Shown: positions 37,222-46,111, counted from the stretch's first letter. The stretch is 64,000 nt of DNA from Acinetobacter calcoaceticus (GCF_016508255.1 NZ_JADVKT010000005.1:62001-126000); one strand, 5' to 3'. Numbers and translations: made by a program. Notes: generated from the letters alone by a model not told the origin.

Positions 37222-39216
37222 ATGATTACCCGCTTTGCATCTCCTTTGTTGAACCTAACGCTTGGCTTAGCTTTAGCAGGCTTGTCAGGCATGGCCTTGG
37301 CTAAGCCTCTTAAAATAGATGCTTCAGAACTTACTGTTATTGGCTATCATGAAATTACCGATACTAAAAATGCCTTAATTCCTCAATATGCAGTGACCAC
37401 GAAACAATTTAGTGAGCATATTGATTGGCTGCAAAAAAATGGCTTCCATTTTATTACTGTAGACCAATTGATTCGTGCTCATCAGGGTAAGGTTCCACTA
37501 CCGACCAAGCCAGTTTTATTAACTGTAGATGATGGTTACCAAACTTTTTATCAAAATGCTTATCCGGTCATTAAGGCTAAAAAAATCCCGGTAGTACTTG
37601 CAGTTGTTGGTTCATGGTTAGAACCAAAATCAAATCAGAAAGTTGATTTTTCTGGTGAAGAAATTCCACGCGATAAAATCTTAAGCTGGCCTGAACTTAA
37701 AGAAATGCAAGATAGCGGTTTTGTTGAAATTGCAAGCCATAGCTATCATTTACACCGTGGTATTACAGGTAACCCGCAAGGGAACTCTGAGCCTGCGGCA
37801 ACAACACGTTTATATGATGTAAAAACCAAAACGTATGAAAATGATAGCCAATATCAGGCCCGAATTTATAATGACCTGAAAAAGAATAATGACTTATTAA
37901 AAGCACATGGTTTACGTTCGCCACGTATTATGGTGTGGCCATATGGTCGCTATAATATGCAAACTGTACAAATTGCAAAAAAATTAGGCATGCCTGTGAC
38001 CATTACACTTGATGATGGGGCAGATCATGCAAAACAGTCTCTGCAAAATATGAGTCGTATTTTGGTAGAGGGTGGAATGAGTACCAATGATTTGGCTCAA
38101 GAGATTAAGAACCGCGAGTTAAACTTAACGGATAATAATCGTCCGCAAAAAATCATGCATGTTGATCTCGACTATATTTATGATCCAGATCCACAGCAAC
38201 AAGAACGTAATTTAGGCAATTTACTCGACCGAATTAATGCGATGGGTGTAAATACAGTTTATTTACAAGCTTTCGCAGACGCAGATGCTAATGGTTCTGC
38301 CGATATGGTATACTTCCCAAATCGACACATGCCTATGCGTGCTGATTTATTCAACCGTGTTGCATGGCAAATCCAAACGCGCACCCCTGTAAGCCGTATT
38401 TATGCGTGGATGCCATTATTGGCATGGGAACTACCAAAAACTGATCCTGTATCAAAAGATTTGGTAGTGACGGAGCAGGCGAAAACGAATGGACATCTCA
38501 ATATGGGATACATTCGCTTGAGTCCTTTTTCACCTGAAGCACGTCAAACCATCCGTGAAATATATGAAGATTTAGCGAAGTCATCATCGTTTAATGGAAT
38601 TTTATTCCATGATGACGTAACGTTATCCGATTATGAAGATGCAAGTCCAGATGCTTTAAAAGCTTATGCAAAACAAGGCTTACCAACAGATTTGGCAAAA
38701 ATCCGTGCGAATGACCAAGACTTGCAAAAGTGGACAGCATATAAAACAAAATATTTAGATGATTTTGCAATGCAGCTTGTTGATCAGGTACGTCAATATG
38801 AGCCGTTCCTGCTTACAGCACGTAATTTATATGCACAAGTGGCTCTAAAACCGTATGCGGAAAATTGGTACTCTCAGTCCCTTGAAGAGTCATTAAACCG
38901 TTATGATTTTACTGCCATTATGGCAATGCCTTATATGGAAAAAGTAGATAACGCCGATCAATTTTATAAAGATATGATTGATCGTGTGAAACAATATCCA
39001 AATGGCATTAAGAAAACAGTTTTTGAGCTTCAAGCAACAAACTGGCGTAACAACCAAAAGGTACCTTCAACTGAAATGGCTGCGACAATTCATTCTCTCT
39101 ATGAGCAAGGTGCAATGCATGTTGCATACTATCCAGATGATCCAATTAAAGATCATCCGGACGTTAACGTGATGCATAAAGCATTTGCTGAAAAATCATC
39201 TCGTCTTGTGCCGTAG
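37222..39216 (+). CDS. pgaB: Poly-beta-1,6-N-acetylglucosamine N-deacetylase
   Basis: The protein has 664 residues from the ATG at 37222. A signal peptide (residues 1-28, ending M-A-L-A) has no lipobox cysteine, unlike E. coli PgaB. The polysaccharide deacetylase domain (about 40-270) has T-V-D-D-G-Y and H-S-Y-H-L-H metal and catalytic motifs. The C-terminal domain (about 310-650) is the PgaB hydrolase domain, beginning H-V-D-L-D-Y-I-Y-D. It partly deacetylates the exopolysaccharide for export. pgaC follows 13 bp later. The expected pgaA export porin is not upstream. Confidence 0.92.
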   Translation: MITRFASPLLNLTLGLALAGLSGMALAKPLKIDASELTVIGYHEITDTKNALIPQYAVTTKQFSEHIDWLQKNGFHFITVDQLIRAHQGKVPLPTKPVLLTVDDGYQTFYQNAYPVIKAKKIPVVLAVVGSWLEPKSNQKVDFSGEEIPRDKILSWPELKEMQDSGFVEIASHSYHLHRGITGNPQGNSEPAATTRLYDVKTKTYENDSQYQARIYNDLKKNNDLLKAHGLRSPRIMVWPYGRYNMQTVQIAKKLGMPVTITLDDGADHAKQSLQNMSRILVEGGMSTNDLAQEIKNRELNLTDNNRPQKIMHVDLDYIYDPDPQQQERNLGNLLDRINAMGVNTVYLQAFADADANGSADMVYFPNRHMPMRADLFNRVAWQIQTRTPVSRIYAWMPLLAWELPKTDPVSKDLVVTEQAKTNGHLNMGYIRLSPFSPEARQTIREIYEDLAKSSSFNGILFHDDVTLSDYEDASPDALKAYAKQGLPTDLAKIRANDQDLQKWTAYKTKYLDDFAMQLVDQVRQYEPFLLTARNLYAQVALKPYAENWYSQSLEESLNRYDFTAIMAMPYMEKVDNADQFYKDMIDRVKQYPNGIKKTVFELQATNWRNNQKVPSTEMAATIHSLYEQGAMHVAYYPDDPIKDHPDVNVMHKAFAEKSSRLVP

Positions 39217-39229
39217 ACGAGGCTGAAAC

Positions 39230-40486
39230 ATGACAATCTTTGCTGCAATATGGTCGCAGGCTCTAAAGTTCGTTTTTTATTATCCATTGTTTATGTCATA
39301 TCTATGGATGATTGGTGCGATCATTTTCTATTGGAAAGAACGTAAGGCTCCACCTTACGATCAACCGGCTCCATTAGAAAGCTATCCGAAAGTTGCTGTA
39401 CTTGTTCCTTGCTTTAACGAAGGCGATAATGCAGAAGAAACCATTAGTCACGCTTTAAAACTGGATTATCCTCATTTTGAAGTCATTGCGATTAACGATG
39501 GCAGTTCGGACAATACAGGTGAAGTGCTAGATCGTTTAGCTGAACAATACGAAAAACTTCGTGTTGTTCACCTTGCACAAAACCAAGGTAAAGCAATGGG
39601 CCTACAGGCTGGTAGCCTCATGACCGATGCCGAGTTTTTAATTGGTATTGATGGCGATGCTTTACTTGACCCACATGCAGCAAAATGGATGATTCGTCAT
39701 TTTCTTCAGAATCCAACAGTTGCAGCCGTAACTGGAAATCCACGTATTCGTACGCGTTCAACTTTGTTAGGACGTATTCAAGTCGGTGAGTTTTCTTCGA
39801 TTGTGGGAATGATTAAACGTGCGCAGCGTACATTTGGTCGTTTGTTTACGGTGTCTGGTGTCATTACGGCTTTCCGTAAAAGTGCTGTTCACCAAGTCGA
39901 TTATTGGTCACCAAATATGTTGACCGAAGACATCGACATTACTTGGAAATTGCAACGTGCAGGCTGGGACATTCGTTTTGAACCGAATGCCTTGGTCTGG
40001 ATTTTAATGCCTGAAACATTAAACGGATTGTGGAAACAGCGTTTACGTTGGGCAATGGGTGGGGCACAGGTATTAATTAAAAATATTGATGTGTTCACCA
40101 AACCAAAATTGAATTTCTTATGGCCTTTAATGTTTGAGCTTTGCTTAACTTTAGTCTGGTCATATTTAATGCTGGCAATGGCTTTATTGTGGTTGGTACA
40201 TTTTATTTTCCCAGTCCCTGCATTAGCCGTTGTGAGTTCCCCATTTTTACCGTATGGTACAGGTATTTTATTGGGGGCAACCTGTCTAATTCAGTTTGCT
40301 TTAAGCAAATGGATGGATAGTCGTTATGAACCGAATCTAGGAAAAAACTATTTCTGGATGATTTGGTATCCATTGGTCTTTTGGCTAATCACCATTTCGG
40401 CAACCATTGTGGCATTTCCAAAAGTCTTACGACGTGGAGATGAGAAACGAGCACGTTGGGTAAGCCCGGATCGGGGCATTCGTTAG
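39230..40486 (+). CDS. pgaC: Poly-beta-1,6-GlcNAc synthase (family 2 glycosyltransferase)
   Basis: The protein has 418 residues. Two N-terminal helices precede a GT2 domain with V-P-C-F-N-E-G, N-D-G-S-S-D-N-T, D-G-D-A-L-L (metal), T-E-D-I-D (catalytic base) and Q-R-L-R-W-A-M-G-G (product-binding). Three further helices follow. With PgaD it polymerises and translocates poly-GlcNAc across the inner membrane, forming the biofilm matrix. It lies 13 bp after pgaB. Confidence 0.95.
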   Translation: MTIFAAIWSQALKFVFYYPLFMSYLWMIGAIIFYWKERKAPPYDQPAPLESYPKVAVLVPCFNEGDNAEETISHALKLDYPHFEVIAINDGSSDNTGEVLDRLAEQYEKLRVVHLAQNQGKAMGLQAGSLMTDAEFLIGIDGDALLDPHAAKWMIRHFLQNPTVAAVTGNPRIRTRSTLLGRIQVGEFSSIVGMIKRAQRTFGRLFTVSGVITAFRKSAVHQVDYWSPNMLTEDIDITWKLQRAGWDIRFEPNALVWILMPETLNGLWKQRLRWAMGGAQVLIKNIDVFTKPKLNFLWPLMFELCLTLVWSYLMLAMALLWLVHFIFPVPALAVVSSPFLPYGTGILLGATCLIQFALSKWMDSRYEPNLGKNYFWMIWYPLVFWLITISATIVAFPKVLRRGDEKRARWVSPDRGIR

Positions 40487-40572
40487 ATGAAATGCAAAAG
40501 TCATGAGATTTTAAAGATCGTGTTGTATTGATGTCTGGGGAAAACCGCAGCACTTCGTTAGGTAAAAGAGAA

Positions 40573-40992
40573 ATGAAGACAAATTCGTTGATTATTGATT
40601 TACGTCGTCAGTTACCGTGGCATAAACGTTATGTTTCTACAACAAGTACAGCCATGATGTGGGGTGGCTGGTTGTTGTTATGGCGTCCGTTCGTGTTTGT
40701 ATGGCTATTGGTTGAACTACAAAAAACACATTTGGTACACCATTTATTTAATGCCGTTGGTGTAGGAATTGAACATGGCATTACAGCATTAATTGCTTGT
40801 GCAATTTTCTTATTGTTGTGGAGCCATGTGCTACCGGAGCGCCGTGTGGGTGGTGATGAACTTGACATGAAGCAGACAGATGATTATTCACGCTACTTTG
40901 ATTTACCTGAGCAAGAAATTGAGCAGGGACGTAGCCAAAAAATTACGATAGTTCACCACGATGAATTAGGTAAAATCGTTAGAGTTGAATAA
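40573..40992 (+). CDS. pgaD: PNAG synthase accessory protein
   Basis: The protein has 139 residues from the ATG at 40573, preceded by AAAAGAGAA. An ATG at 40531 would give 153 residues and is possible. Two hydrophobic segments (about 23-45 and 60-80) are followed by a soluble C-terminal tail, as in PgaD, which binds PgaC and in other species responds to c-di-GMP. Residue-level resemblance is weak, so the call relies on length, topology and position after pgaC. Confidence 0.82.
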   Translation: MKTNSLIIDLRRQLPWHKRYVSTTSTAMMWGGWLLLWRPFVFVWLLVELQKTHLVHHLFNAVGVGIEHGITALIACAIFLLLWSHVLPERRVGGDELDMKQTDDYSRYFDLPEQEIEQGRSQKITIVHHDELGKIVRVE

Positions 40993-41008
40993 ACCTGATT
41001 AATAAAAT

Positions 41009-41038
41009 AAAGCCCACTTTAAGTGGGCTTTATTTTTT
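41009..41038 (+). terminator. Terminator of pgaBCD
   Basis: AAAGCCCACTT pairs with AGTGGGCTTT across a 2-nt loop, followed by ATTTTTTT. It lies 17 bp after the pgaD stop and abuts the stop of the convergent TetR gene. Confidence 0.9.
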
Positions 41039-41598
41039 TATGATTTGAGACATCCAAGAATACGTTGCTTGACTTGAGTAATATAAAATTCATCATGTGT
41101 TACACGGTACATCAAGATCGCACCTTCATAATCAGCAATACTTTGTTTTGCTAAAATCTTTGCTTGATCTTCAGCAATACAACAAGCAAAAATAGACTGG
41201 ATTGCAAGTTGCCAATCCTGAAAAATACTACGTATTTTCGCTAAAATTTCAGGTGAACCGTAGGCAGCTTCCATAGAAATGATCCCAATCAGACAGCCAT
41301 TTACCCCTTGGGTAAAAAACTGAATAGCACGTTCATGCATTTGCTCAAAACGTTCAATTGCTGATAAGTCAGAATTTGCTGTGCTTTTAAATAAAGAATG
41401 AATTAAATATTGATGAGTACCGTGAAGCACCTCAAGTAAAAGAGCTTCCTTGTTGGGATAGTAATAATAAAAAGAAGCTTTCGTTAAGCCACAGGCTTTT
41501 GCCAGCATGTCCATACTGGTGCCAGCATATCCATAGGTTTTAAACTGTAAAGCACAGTGCTTGAGTAGTTCTTCTTTCGCAAGTTTTTGCGGTCTCAT
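41038..41598 (-). CDS. TetR-family transcriptional regulator
   Basis: The protein has 186 residues. The N-terminal domain has G-T-S-M-D-M-L-A-K-A-C-G-L-T-K-A-S-F-Y-Y (about 25-44), the TetR helix-turn-helix, followed by Y-Y-P-N-K-E-A-L. The C-terminal ligand domain is of AcrR/TetR_C type. It is third in the order crotonase, hydrolase, TetR. A 26-bp perfect palindrome upstream of the first gene is its probable operator, which would give autoregulation. The ligand may be an acyl-CoA or a toxic lipid-like compound, by inference. Confidence 0.85.
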   Translation of the reverse strand: MRPQKLAKEELLKHCALQFKTYGYAGTSMDMLAKACGLTKASFYYYYPNKEALLLEVLHGTHQYLIHSLFKSTANSDLSAIERFEQMHERAIQFFTQGVNGCLIGIISMEAAYGSPEILAKIRSIFQDWQLAIQSIFACCIAEDQAKILAKQSIADYEGAILMYRVTHDEFYITQVKQRILGCLKS

Positions 41599-41626
41599 CT
41601 TAAATTATCCAAAACATAAATCAGGC

Positions 41627-42505
41627 TTATACCAAATCATCAAAAGTGGTACGGATTTTACCCCAGATCTGTTCACCACCTTTTTTAAAGTAGCCCATGT
41701 GTCCAATGGCTTTCATAGAAACATCTTGAGGTTGAATACTCATGTAGGTGACAGGAGCTTGGCGATAATGCTGCATAAATGCACGGCAAGAGGCAGGCAA
41801 AGCCCAGTCATCATCAAAAGCAGAAACTGCATAAATGGGTGTTTTGACCGAAGCATATTGTTCAATTAAATGTTGCTGTTCAGGGTCAGCAAAAAAGTAT
41901 TTGGGATGTTTGCACCACTTGCGCCATTGTTTGTAAACATTTAAGGGTAGGTCAGAACCCATATTAAATTTGCTCCAAGGCAAATAACCTGTCACGGCAA
42001 CGATAGGTGGGAATACAATATTCCAGACAATTTGAACTTTGAAACGTTCTTTTAGTGGCATATATCCATGCCAGCCTGCACCAGTGCCGAAAGTGTAACA
42101 GGCCAATAATTTATCATGATTCGGTAAGAGTCCTAGCGCATGGCCGCCGTAAGAATGACCAACCATTAAAAGCGGTAAAGGTTCTTTTGATAAATATTCA
42201 ATAGCCCCTGCTAAATCGAGTTTGCCCCAGTCTAGATACGACATATCAAACCCTTTTAAAGATTTTGGGCTGGATTTTCCAACACCTCGATAGTCAAAAG
42301 TGAATATTTGATAGCCATATTGCGTCATATATTCAGCAAAGCGACGGTAAAATTCGTGTGGTACGCCTGTTGCTCCAGCAACCACAATATTGGCTTTAGC
42401 TGGGGTGGTGGTAAAGTAACGGGTGCCGCTGATTTGATAGCCATCTAAAGCCGGAAATTGTACATTTTGGCTAAGCTGTTCGTTCATTTGAGTTGCTGAA
42501 TGCAT
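41627..42505 (-). CDS. Alpha/beta-hydrolase
   Basis: This 292-residue hydrolase has the nucleophile elbow M-V-G-H-S-Y-G-G (about 113-120), F-D-Y-R-G-V-G-K-S in the loop before it and a late I-G-H-M-G-Y-F that probably supplies the catalytic His. The substrate is unknown. It lies between the crotonase (35 bp upstream) and the TetR regulator (28 bp downstream) on the same strand, so the three form an operon. Confidence 0.8.
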   Translation of the reverse strand: MHSATQMNEQLSQNVQFPALDGYQISGTRYFTTTPAKANIVVAGATGVPHEFYRRFAEYMTQYGYQIFTFDYRGVGKSSPKSLKGFDMSYLDWGKLDLAGAIEYLSKEPLPLLMVGHSYGGHALGLLPNHDKLLACYTFGTGAGWHGYMPLKERFKVQIVWNIVFPPIVAVTGYLPWSKFNMGSDLPLNVYKQWRKWCKHPKYFFADPEQQHLIEQYASVKTPIYAVSAFDDDWALPASCRAFMQHYRQAPVTYMSIQPQDVSMKAIGHMGYFKKGGEQIWGKIRTTFDDLV

Positions 42506-42540
42506 TGCTTTTCTCTTTATTTTTCTAGCGTGATGAAGCG

Positions 42541-43329
42541 TTATTTACCTTTAAAAACAGGAGGTCTTTTTTGCAACATGGCAAAAACACCTTCTTGTAC
42601 ATCTTCAGTTTTTAATAAAGGATGAAGATGGTTTTGTAACTGGTCAAATGCAGTTTGATAGCCTTCATTGATGGCTTCACGTGCAGAAGCAAGGGTAGCT
42701 TTTACCGCAAGAGGGGCCGCTTGAGCGATATGTTCAGCGAGTTCTATTGCACGGTTGAGTTCAGTACCTTCAGAACATATTTCTGTAATCAAATTCATAT
42801 CAAAAGCTGCTTTTGCATCAAAGGGGTCGCCTGTGAGTAAATAGCGCATAGCTTTAGCCCAGCCAGCAGCCTGAGTAAAACGTGCAGTTGCTCCACCAAA
42901 AGGTAAAATGCCGCGTTGAACTTCCATTTGTGCAAATTGAGTATTTTCACTTGCTAAAGCAATGTCAGCGTTAAGAAATAGTTCTATACCCGCGGTATAA
43001 CAATAGCCTTGTACCACTACAATCAAAGGTTTACTTAATTTCCGCCCAACTGTACCCCAAGGGTTAATCTCATTATCTTTAAAATCAAAAACACCCGTAG
43101 CAAGTTTAGGCTGTAACTCAACTAAATCTAAACCAGCAGTAAAATGCTCGCCGTGGGCAAAAATAATGGCACAGCGTAGGGCATCATTATTTTCATATTC
43201 TGTCAGGGCTTGAGATAGGTCTTTGATCATGTGACTGTCAAAAGCATTGCGCTTATCTGCGCGATCTAAGCCAATTAAAAAAATATGTCCGTGAGTTTCA
43301 CGGCTGACTTTTCCTGCTTGATTTGACAT
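42541..43329 (-). CDS. Enoyl-CoA hydratase/isomerase (crotonase) family protein
   Basis: The protein has 262 residues from the ATG at 43329, with AGGA about 9 nt upstream. It carries R-A-D-K-R-N-A-F-D (substrate binding), F-A-H-G-E-H-F-T-A-G-L-D-L (oxyanion hole) and V-V-Q-G-Y-C-Y-T-A-G-I-E-L with the catalytic Glu region. It acts on acyl-CoA thioesters, perhaps in a degradation or detoxification step. It is first in a TetR-controlled operon whose upstream region has a perfect palindrome. Confidence 0.85.
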   Translation of the reverse strand: MSNQAGKVSRETHGHIFLIGLDRADKRNAFDSHMIKDLSQALTEYENNDALRCAIIFAHGEHFTAGLDLVELQPKLATGVFDFKDNEINPWGTVGRKLSKPLIVVVQGYCYTAGIELFLNADIALASENTQFAQMEVQRGILPFGGATARFTQAAGWAKAMRYLLTGDPFDAKAAFDMNLITEICSEGTELNRAIELAEHIAQAAPLAVKATLASAREAINEGYQTAFDQLQNHLHPLLKTEDVQEGVFAMLQKRPPVFKGK

Positions 43330-43358
43330 ATTTCGATGTCCTTTGTTTATTCTTAATA

Positions 43359-43384
43359 AGTTTTTAAACGATCGTTTAAAAACT
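43359..43384. promoter_or_regulatory. 26-bp perfect palindrome, probable TetR operator
   Basis: Each half (AGTTTTTAAACGA) is perfectly complementary to its partner, with the centre in CGATCG. It lies 30-55 bp before the crotonase start. Its size and position fit an operator for the TetR protein encoded as the third gene of the operon. Confidence 0.75.
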
Positions 43385-43490
43385 GTCAAATACAATTTAT
43401 TGAATACTTAGTAAGCAAAAAATAAAGGGATGATGGAAATAAAACTAAGTTCTTATTTTATGGCGAATGTTGCCAATAATAGTTAAAAGT

Positions 43491-43520
43491 AAAACCTGAC
43501 AAATTTATTTGTCAGGTTTT
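43491..43520. terminator. Bidirectional intrinsic terminator
   Basis: AAAACCTGACAAA pairs perfectly with TTTGTCAGGTTTT across a 4-nt loop. It lies just past the stop of the DMT exporter gene on the minus strand. The A and T runs at the ends of the stem can act on either strand. Confidence 0.9.
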
Positions 43521-43526
43521 AAAAAT

Positions 43527-44471
43527 TTATGCAGAGCGCCGTGAATACATCACTAGTCCTAGGCATAACATGGTTAAACCTAAAATGAGATGTGAGCTCA
43601 GTTGTTCATGGTTGAACCATGTTCCCCAAAATGTAGCTAAAACGGGAGTGATAATTGTAATCAGTAGTACCGTCGTCGGTTGTAGTATCTTGATGAGTTG
43701 ATAATAAAAAATCATGGCAAGTACAGATGAAAAGACCGCACTGTAGAGGACTGCTAATGAAATTTTCAGGCTTGGAAATTCAGTGGGAAGATGTGACCAA
43801 AAGAAAGGCAACAAGCATACATAACCTACCCATGAAACAAGCGTAGCCCCTGTCATTTGTGTAATAGGATGAATATGCGCTCCGACAGATTTCACGGCAA
43901 AAGTCGACAATACATAAAACAGCATAGCAATCAGTTCTAACATAATACCGATGCTGTTGAGCTGAAAACCTGATGAAGACAGGCCTAAAGTAAAGCTCAT
44001 TCCAATAAGAGCAATACCGAGCCCAAGCCACTGCCATGCTGAAAAACGTTCACGCCCTAATAAAAAAGAACTGATGAGTCCGGATACTAACGGAGAGGTG
44101 CCGTAAATAATAGAAATAATGGCAGAGGGAACTTTATCTGCACCCATGTAGCAAAAGGCCATAGAACCCAATAAACCAATGGCTCCTGCACAATAACTTA
44201 AAATCGCTTTTTTATTAAAGATAAGCTTTAAGCGAAAAAACCTTAGACAGAGTAAGGCGATTGGAATCGCTAAACTGAATCGAATAAACAAACCCCATGC
44301 CCAGTGAAGTTCTTGTACTGTCCAAACGGCTGCGAGTGGGGTAAGTGACCAAATAATAACGACAGCAATAAATTGGCCGGCTGTAGCAAGTTGAGTTGGA
44401 GATGACGATAATGCTACAACCGGCTGAGTCTGCGGGGTAGAAATACTCTGTTGTTCAAATAACTGCTTCAT
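43527..44471 (-). CDS. EamA/DMT-family transporter (probable metabolite exporter)
   Basis: The protein has 314 residues with ten membrane segments in two EamA repeats (about 30-160 and 175-310). The first has I-I-Y-G-T-S-P-L-V-S-G-L at its end and the second has a similar arrangement. The family mostly exports amino acids or other small metabolites. The gene is preceded by a promoter, a short ORF and an intrinsic terminator in the transcribed leader, so its expression is probably controlled by attenuation. It ends in its own terminator. Confidence 0.85.
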   Translation of the reverse strand: MKQLFEQQSISTPQTQPVVALSSSPTQLATAGQFIAVVIIWSLTPLAAVWTVQELHWAWGLFIRFSLAIPIALLCLRFFRLKLIFNKKAILSYCAGAIGLLGSMAFCYMGADKVPSAIISIIYGTSPLVSGLISSFLLGRERFSAWQWLGLGIALIGMSFTLGLSSSGFQLNSIGIMLELIAMLFYVLSTFAVKSVGAHIHPITQMTGATLVSWVGYVCLLPFFWSHLPTEFPSLKISLAVLYSAVFSSVLAMIFYYQLIKILQPTTVLLITIITPVLATFWGTWFNHEQLSSHLILGLTMLCLGLVMYSRRSA

Positions 44472-44513
44472 ATAAAAGCTCCAGAAAGTTTGGTTTTGTG
44501 TTTTAAAAGGGCA

Positions 44514-44541
44514 TAAAAAAAGCCGCGTTTTATGGCGGCTT
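44514..44541 (-). terminator. Intrinsic terminator in the leader of the exporter gene (attenuator)
   Basis: On the minus strand AAGCCGC pairs with GCGGCTT across an 8-nt loop, followed by TTTTTTT. It lies 43 bp before the exporter's start codon and 22 bp after the stop of the leader ORF, so unregulated transcripts should end before the gene. This is the arrangement of transcription attenuation. Confidence 0.75.
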
Positions 44542-44563
44542 GTTGTGAAAATCAGAAGGTATA

Positions 44564-44704
44564 TTACAAATGAAATATCTTGATTTTCTCATCCGAAGCG
44601 CCAAATTGTCCAAAATAAGGACGTCGCCAATTGACCATAGAGAGGTTGACCTCTAAGGTGTATAATTGACGGGCTAGACAACAATGGGCTTTAGATAAAA
44701 ACAT
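44564..44704 (-). CDS. Leader ORF upstream of the DMT exporter (46 codons)
   Basis: An ORF of 46 codons runs from an ATG at 44704 to TAA at 44564. An inner in-frame ATG at 44638 gives 24 codons. The peptide contains H-C-C-L-A-R-Q-L-Y and W-R-R-P-Y-F-G-Q-F-G-A-S-D-E, with notable Arg, Cys and aromatic clusters. The ribosome site is weak for either start. A short inverted repeat AGAGGT/ACCTCT lies just before the inner ATG. Its stop lies shortly before the terminator, so ribosome stalling could affect termination. The peptide could be a sensor, but I do not recognise it. Confidence 0.5.
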   Translation of the reverse strand: MFLSKAHCCLARQLYTLEVNLSMVNWRRPYFGQFGASDEKIKIFHL

Positions 44705-44733
44705 GATAAGTATATTAAAATAGGAATGATATT

Positions 44734-44761
44734 TTTATAACACAGAAATAGAAAAGTACAA
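44734..44761 (-). promoter_or_regulatory. Probable promoter for the leader/exporter transcript
   Basis: On the minus strand TTGTAC and TATAAA are spaced 16 bp apart, a good sigma-70 pattern. The transcript would begin about 20-25 nt before the leader ORF start. The assignment is by motif only. Confidence 0.5.
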
Positions 44762-44874
44762 ATTATATTCAAGAAAGGGCTATGGATTTTTTGATTTCAA
44801 ATTAGCAGTTTGCTTAGCTCTATATTTTTCTCATAATACACTCGTCAAATTGATCTCAGTAAGAAGCTGTTCTT

Positions 44875-45465
44875 ATGTCACCTTTAGAAATTTTTGCAGT
44901 CTTGATTAGCCTCATTGGAGTTGGATTAACTGTTATTAGAAACATGTGGTGTTGGCTGTTTAATTTCTTTGCCTTTGTTTTATATGCCTATTTGTTTTAC
45001 GAATTTAAACTTTATGGTGAAACGATTTTGCAATTCTTCTTTATGGTCATAAATTTTTACGGCTTTTATTACTGGTTTAAAGGAAAGCAGCAAGATCACG
45101 ACATTCGTATAGAGCCAATCGCTTTTCAAGTTGCAATATTTCAAATGATTATTGCTGCGGTGGGTGGCTTGCTCTTTGGTTTAATTCTTAAAAACTTTAC
45201 CGATGCGGCTGTACCGATGCTGGACTCACAGCTTGCAGCATTTAGTTTGCTTGCAACCTATTGGACCAGTCGAAAGCATATTGCAACTTGGATACTTTGG
45301 GTATTTGTCGATATTATTTATGTAGGAATGTTTATTTATAAAGATCTATTTTTAACTTCAGCCTTATATGCCGCTTTTGTATTAATGGCAGCTTATGGCT
45401 GGTATCAATGGGAAAAGGTGAAAAGAAAGCAGGTTGAACATATAGATCTGAAAAAAAACATTTAA
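44875..45465 (+). CDS. pnuC: Nicotinamide mononucleotide/riboside transporter
   Basis: This 196-residue protein has six or seven hydrophobic segments. The PnuC motifs are W-C-W-L-F-N-F-F-A and E-F-K-L-Y-G-E-T-I-L-Q-F-F-F-M, followed by Y-Y-W-F-K-G. A later W-I-L-W-V-F-V-D-I-I-Y-V matches the W-x-x-W-x-x-x-D motif. PnuC imports NAD precursors by facilitated diffusion. A weak TTGCTT-18-TAATAC promoter lies just upstream. It is divergent from the attenuated exporter unit. Confidence 0.9.
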   Translation: MSPLEIFAVLISLIGVGLTVIRNMWCWLFNFFAFVLYAYLFYEFKLYGETILQFFFMVINFYGFYYWFKGKQQDHDIRIEPIAFQVAIFQMIIAAVGGLLFGLILKNFTDAAVPMLDSQLAAFSLLATYWTSRKHIATWILWVFVDIIYVGMFIYKDLFLTSALYAAFVLMAAYGWYQWEKVKRKQVEHIDLKKNI

Positions 45466-45511
45466 TGTATGAGAAAATATTAAAACAATAATCCTGTTTG
45501 GAAATTATTTG

Positions 45512-46111
45512 ATGACTCATACTTTCAAAAAAATTTTACTTTGTTTATTTCTTTACTCAGGAGCTGTAAATGCTCAGGTTAATGCTATTCCTTTAAACCA
45601 GCTCAGTAAATTACCTGACTCATGTCAGAAAGATGAAGCTGCTGAAAATAATAAATTAGTTATACAAGCCTCTCAGGTAAAAATACAAAGTTACTCTTGC
45701 TTTAAGCCTAATGCAGATGATGCGCTAGGGTATAATGTATTTGCTATTCATTTAGATAAAAATAAAACCTATTATTTTAAATCGCAAACTCGGGATATAT
45801 CCTCAATAGCTGGTCAGAACATACATAAAATTGATTCTGAAACATTTGCAATAGACAACTATCAAGAGCGTGGCGGAAATTTCATTATTTTTTGGATAGC
45901 GGACTGGTCAAATATTTATACACAAGATATTTCTTATTATACGGATGATGAAACTTCCATAGATAGTTTTACTAAAGACAAGCAGATTTATTTACAGAAG
46001 AAAAAATATTTGGATAATACCAAAACAACAAAAGTTGGATCTCCCTTAATCATTATGAAAGACAAACAAAAAGGTTTGATCATAAATAAGAGTAAGGCAC
46101 AAAACTTTTAA
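45512..46111 (+). CDS. Exported protein of unknown function
   Basis: The protein has 199 residues from the ATG at 45512, with GGAAA about 10 nt upstream. A signal peptide (residues 1-22, ending V-N-A) precedes a mature domain with two cysteines (about 38 and 59) and many Tyr, Ile and Lys residues. The pattern is mainly beta, with no family I recognise. It is the first of three small genes on this strand with gaps of about 20 bp, so they may be co-transcribed. Confidence 0.6.
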   Translation: MTHTFKKILLCLFLYSGAVNAQVNAIPLNQLSKLPDSCQKDEAAENNKLVIQASQVKIQSYSCFKPNADDALGYNVFAIHLDKNKTYYFKSQTRDISSIAGQNIHKIDSETFAIDNYQERGGNFIIFWIADWSNIYTQDISYYTDDETSIDSFTKDKQIYLQKKKYLDNTKTTKVGSPLIIMKDKQKGLIINKSKAQNF

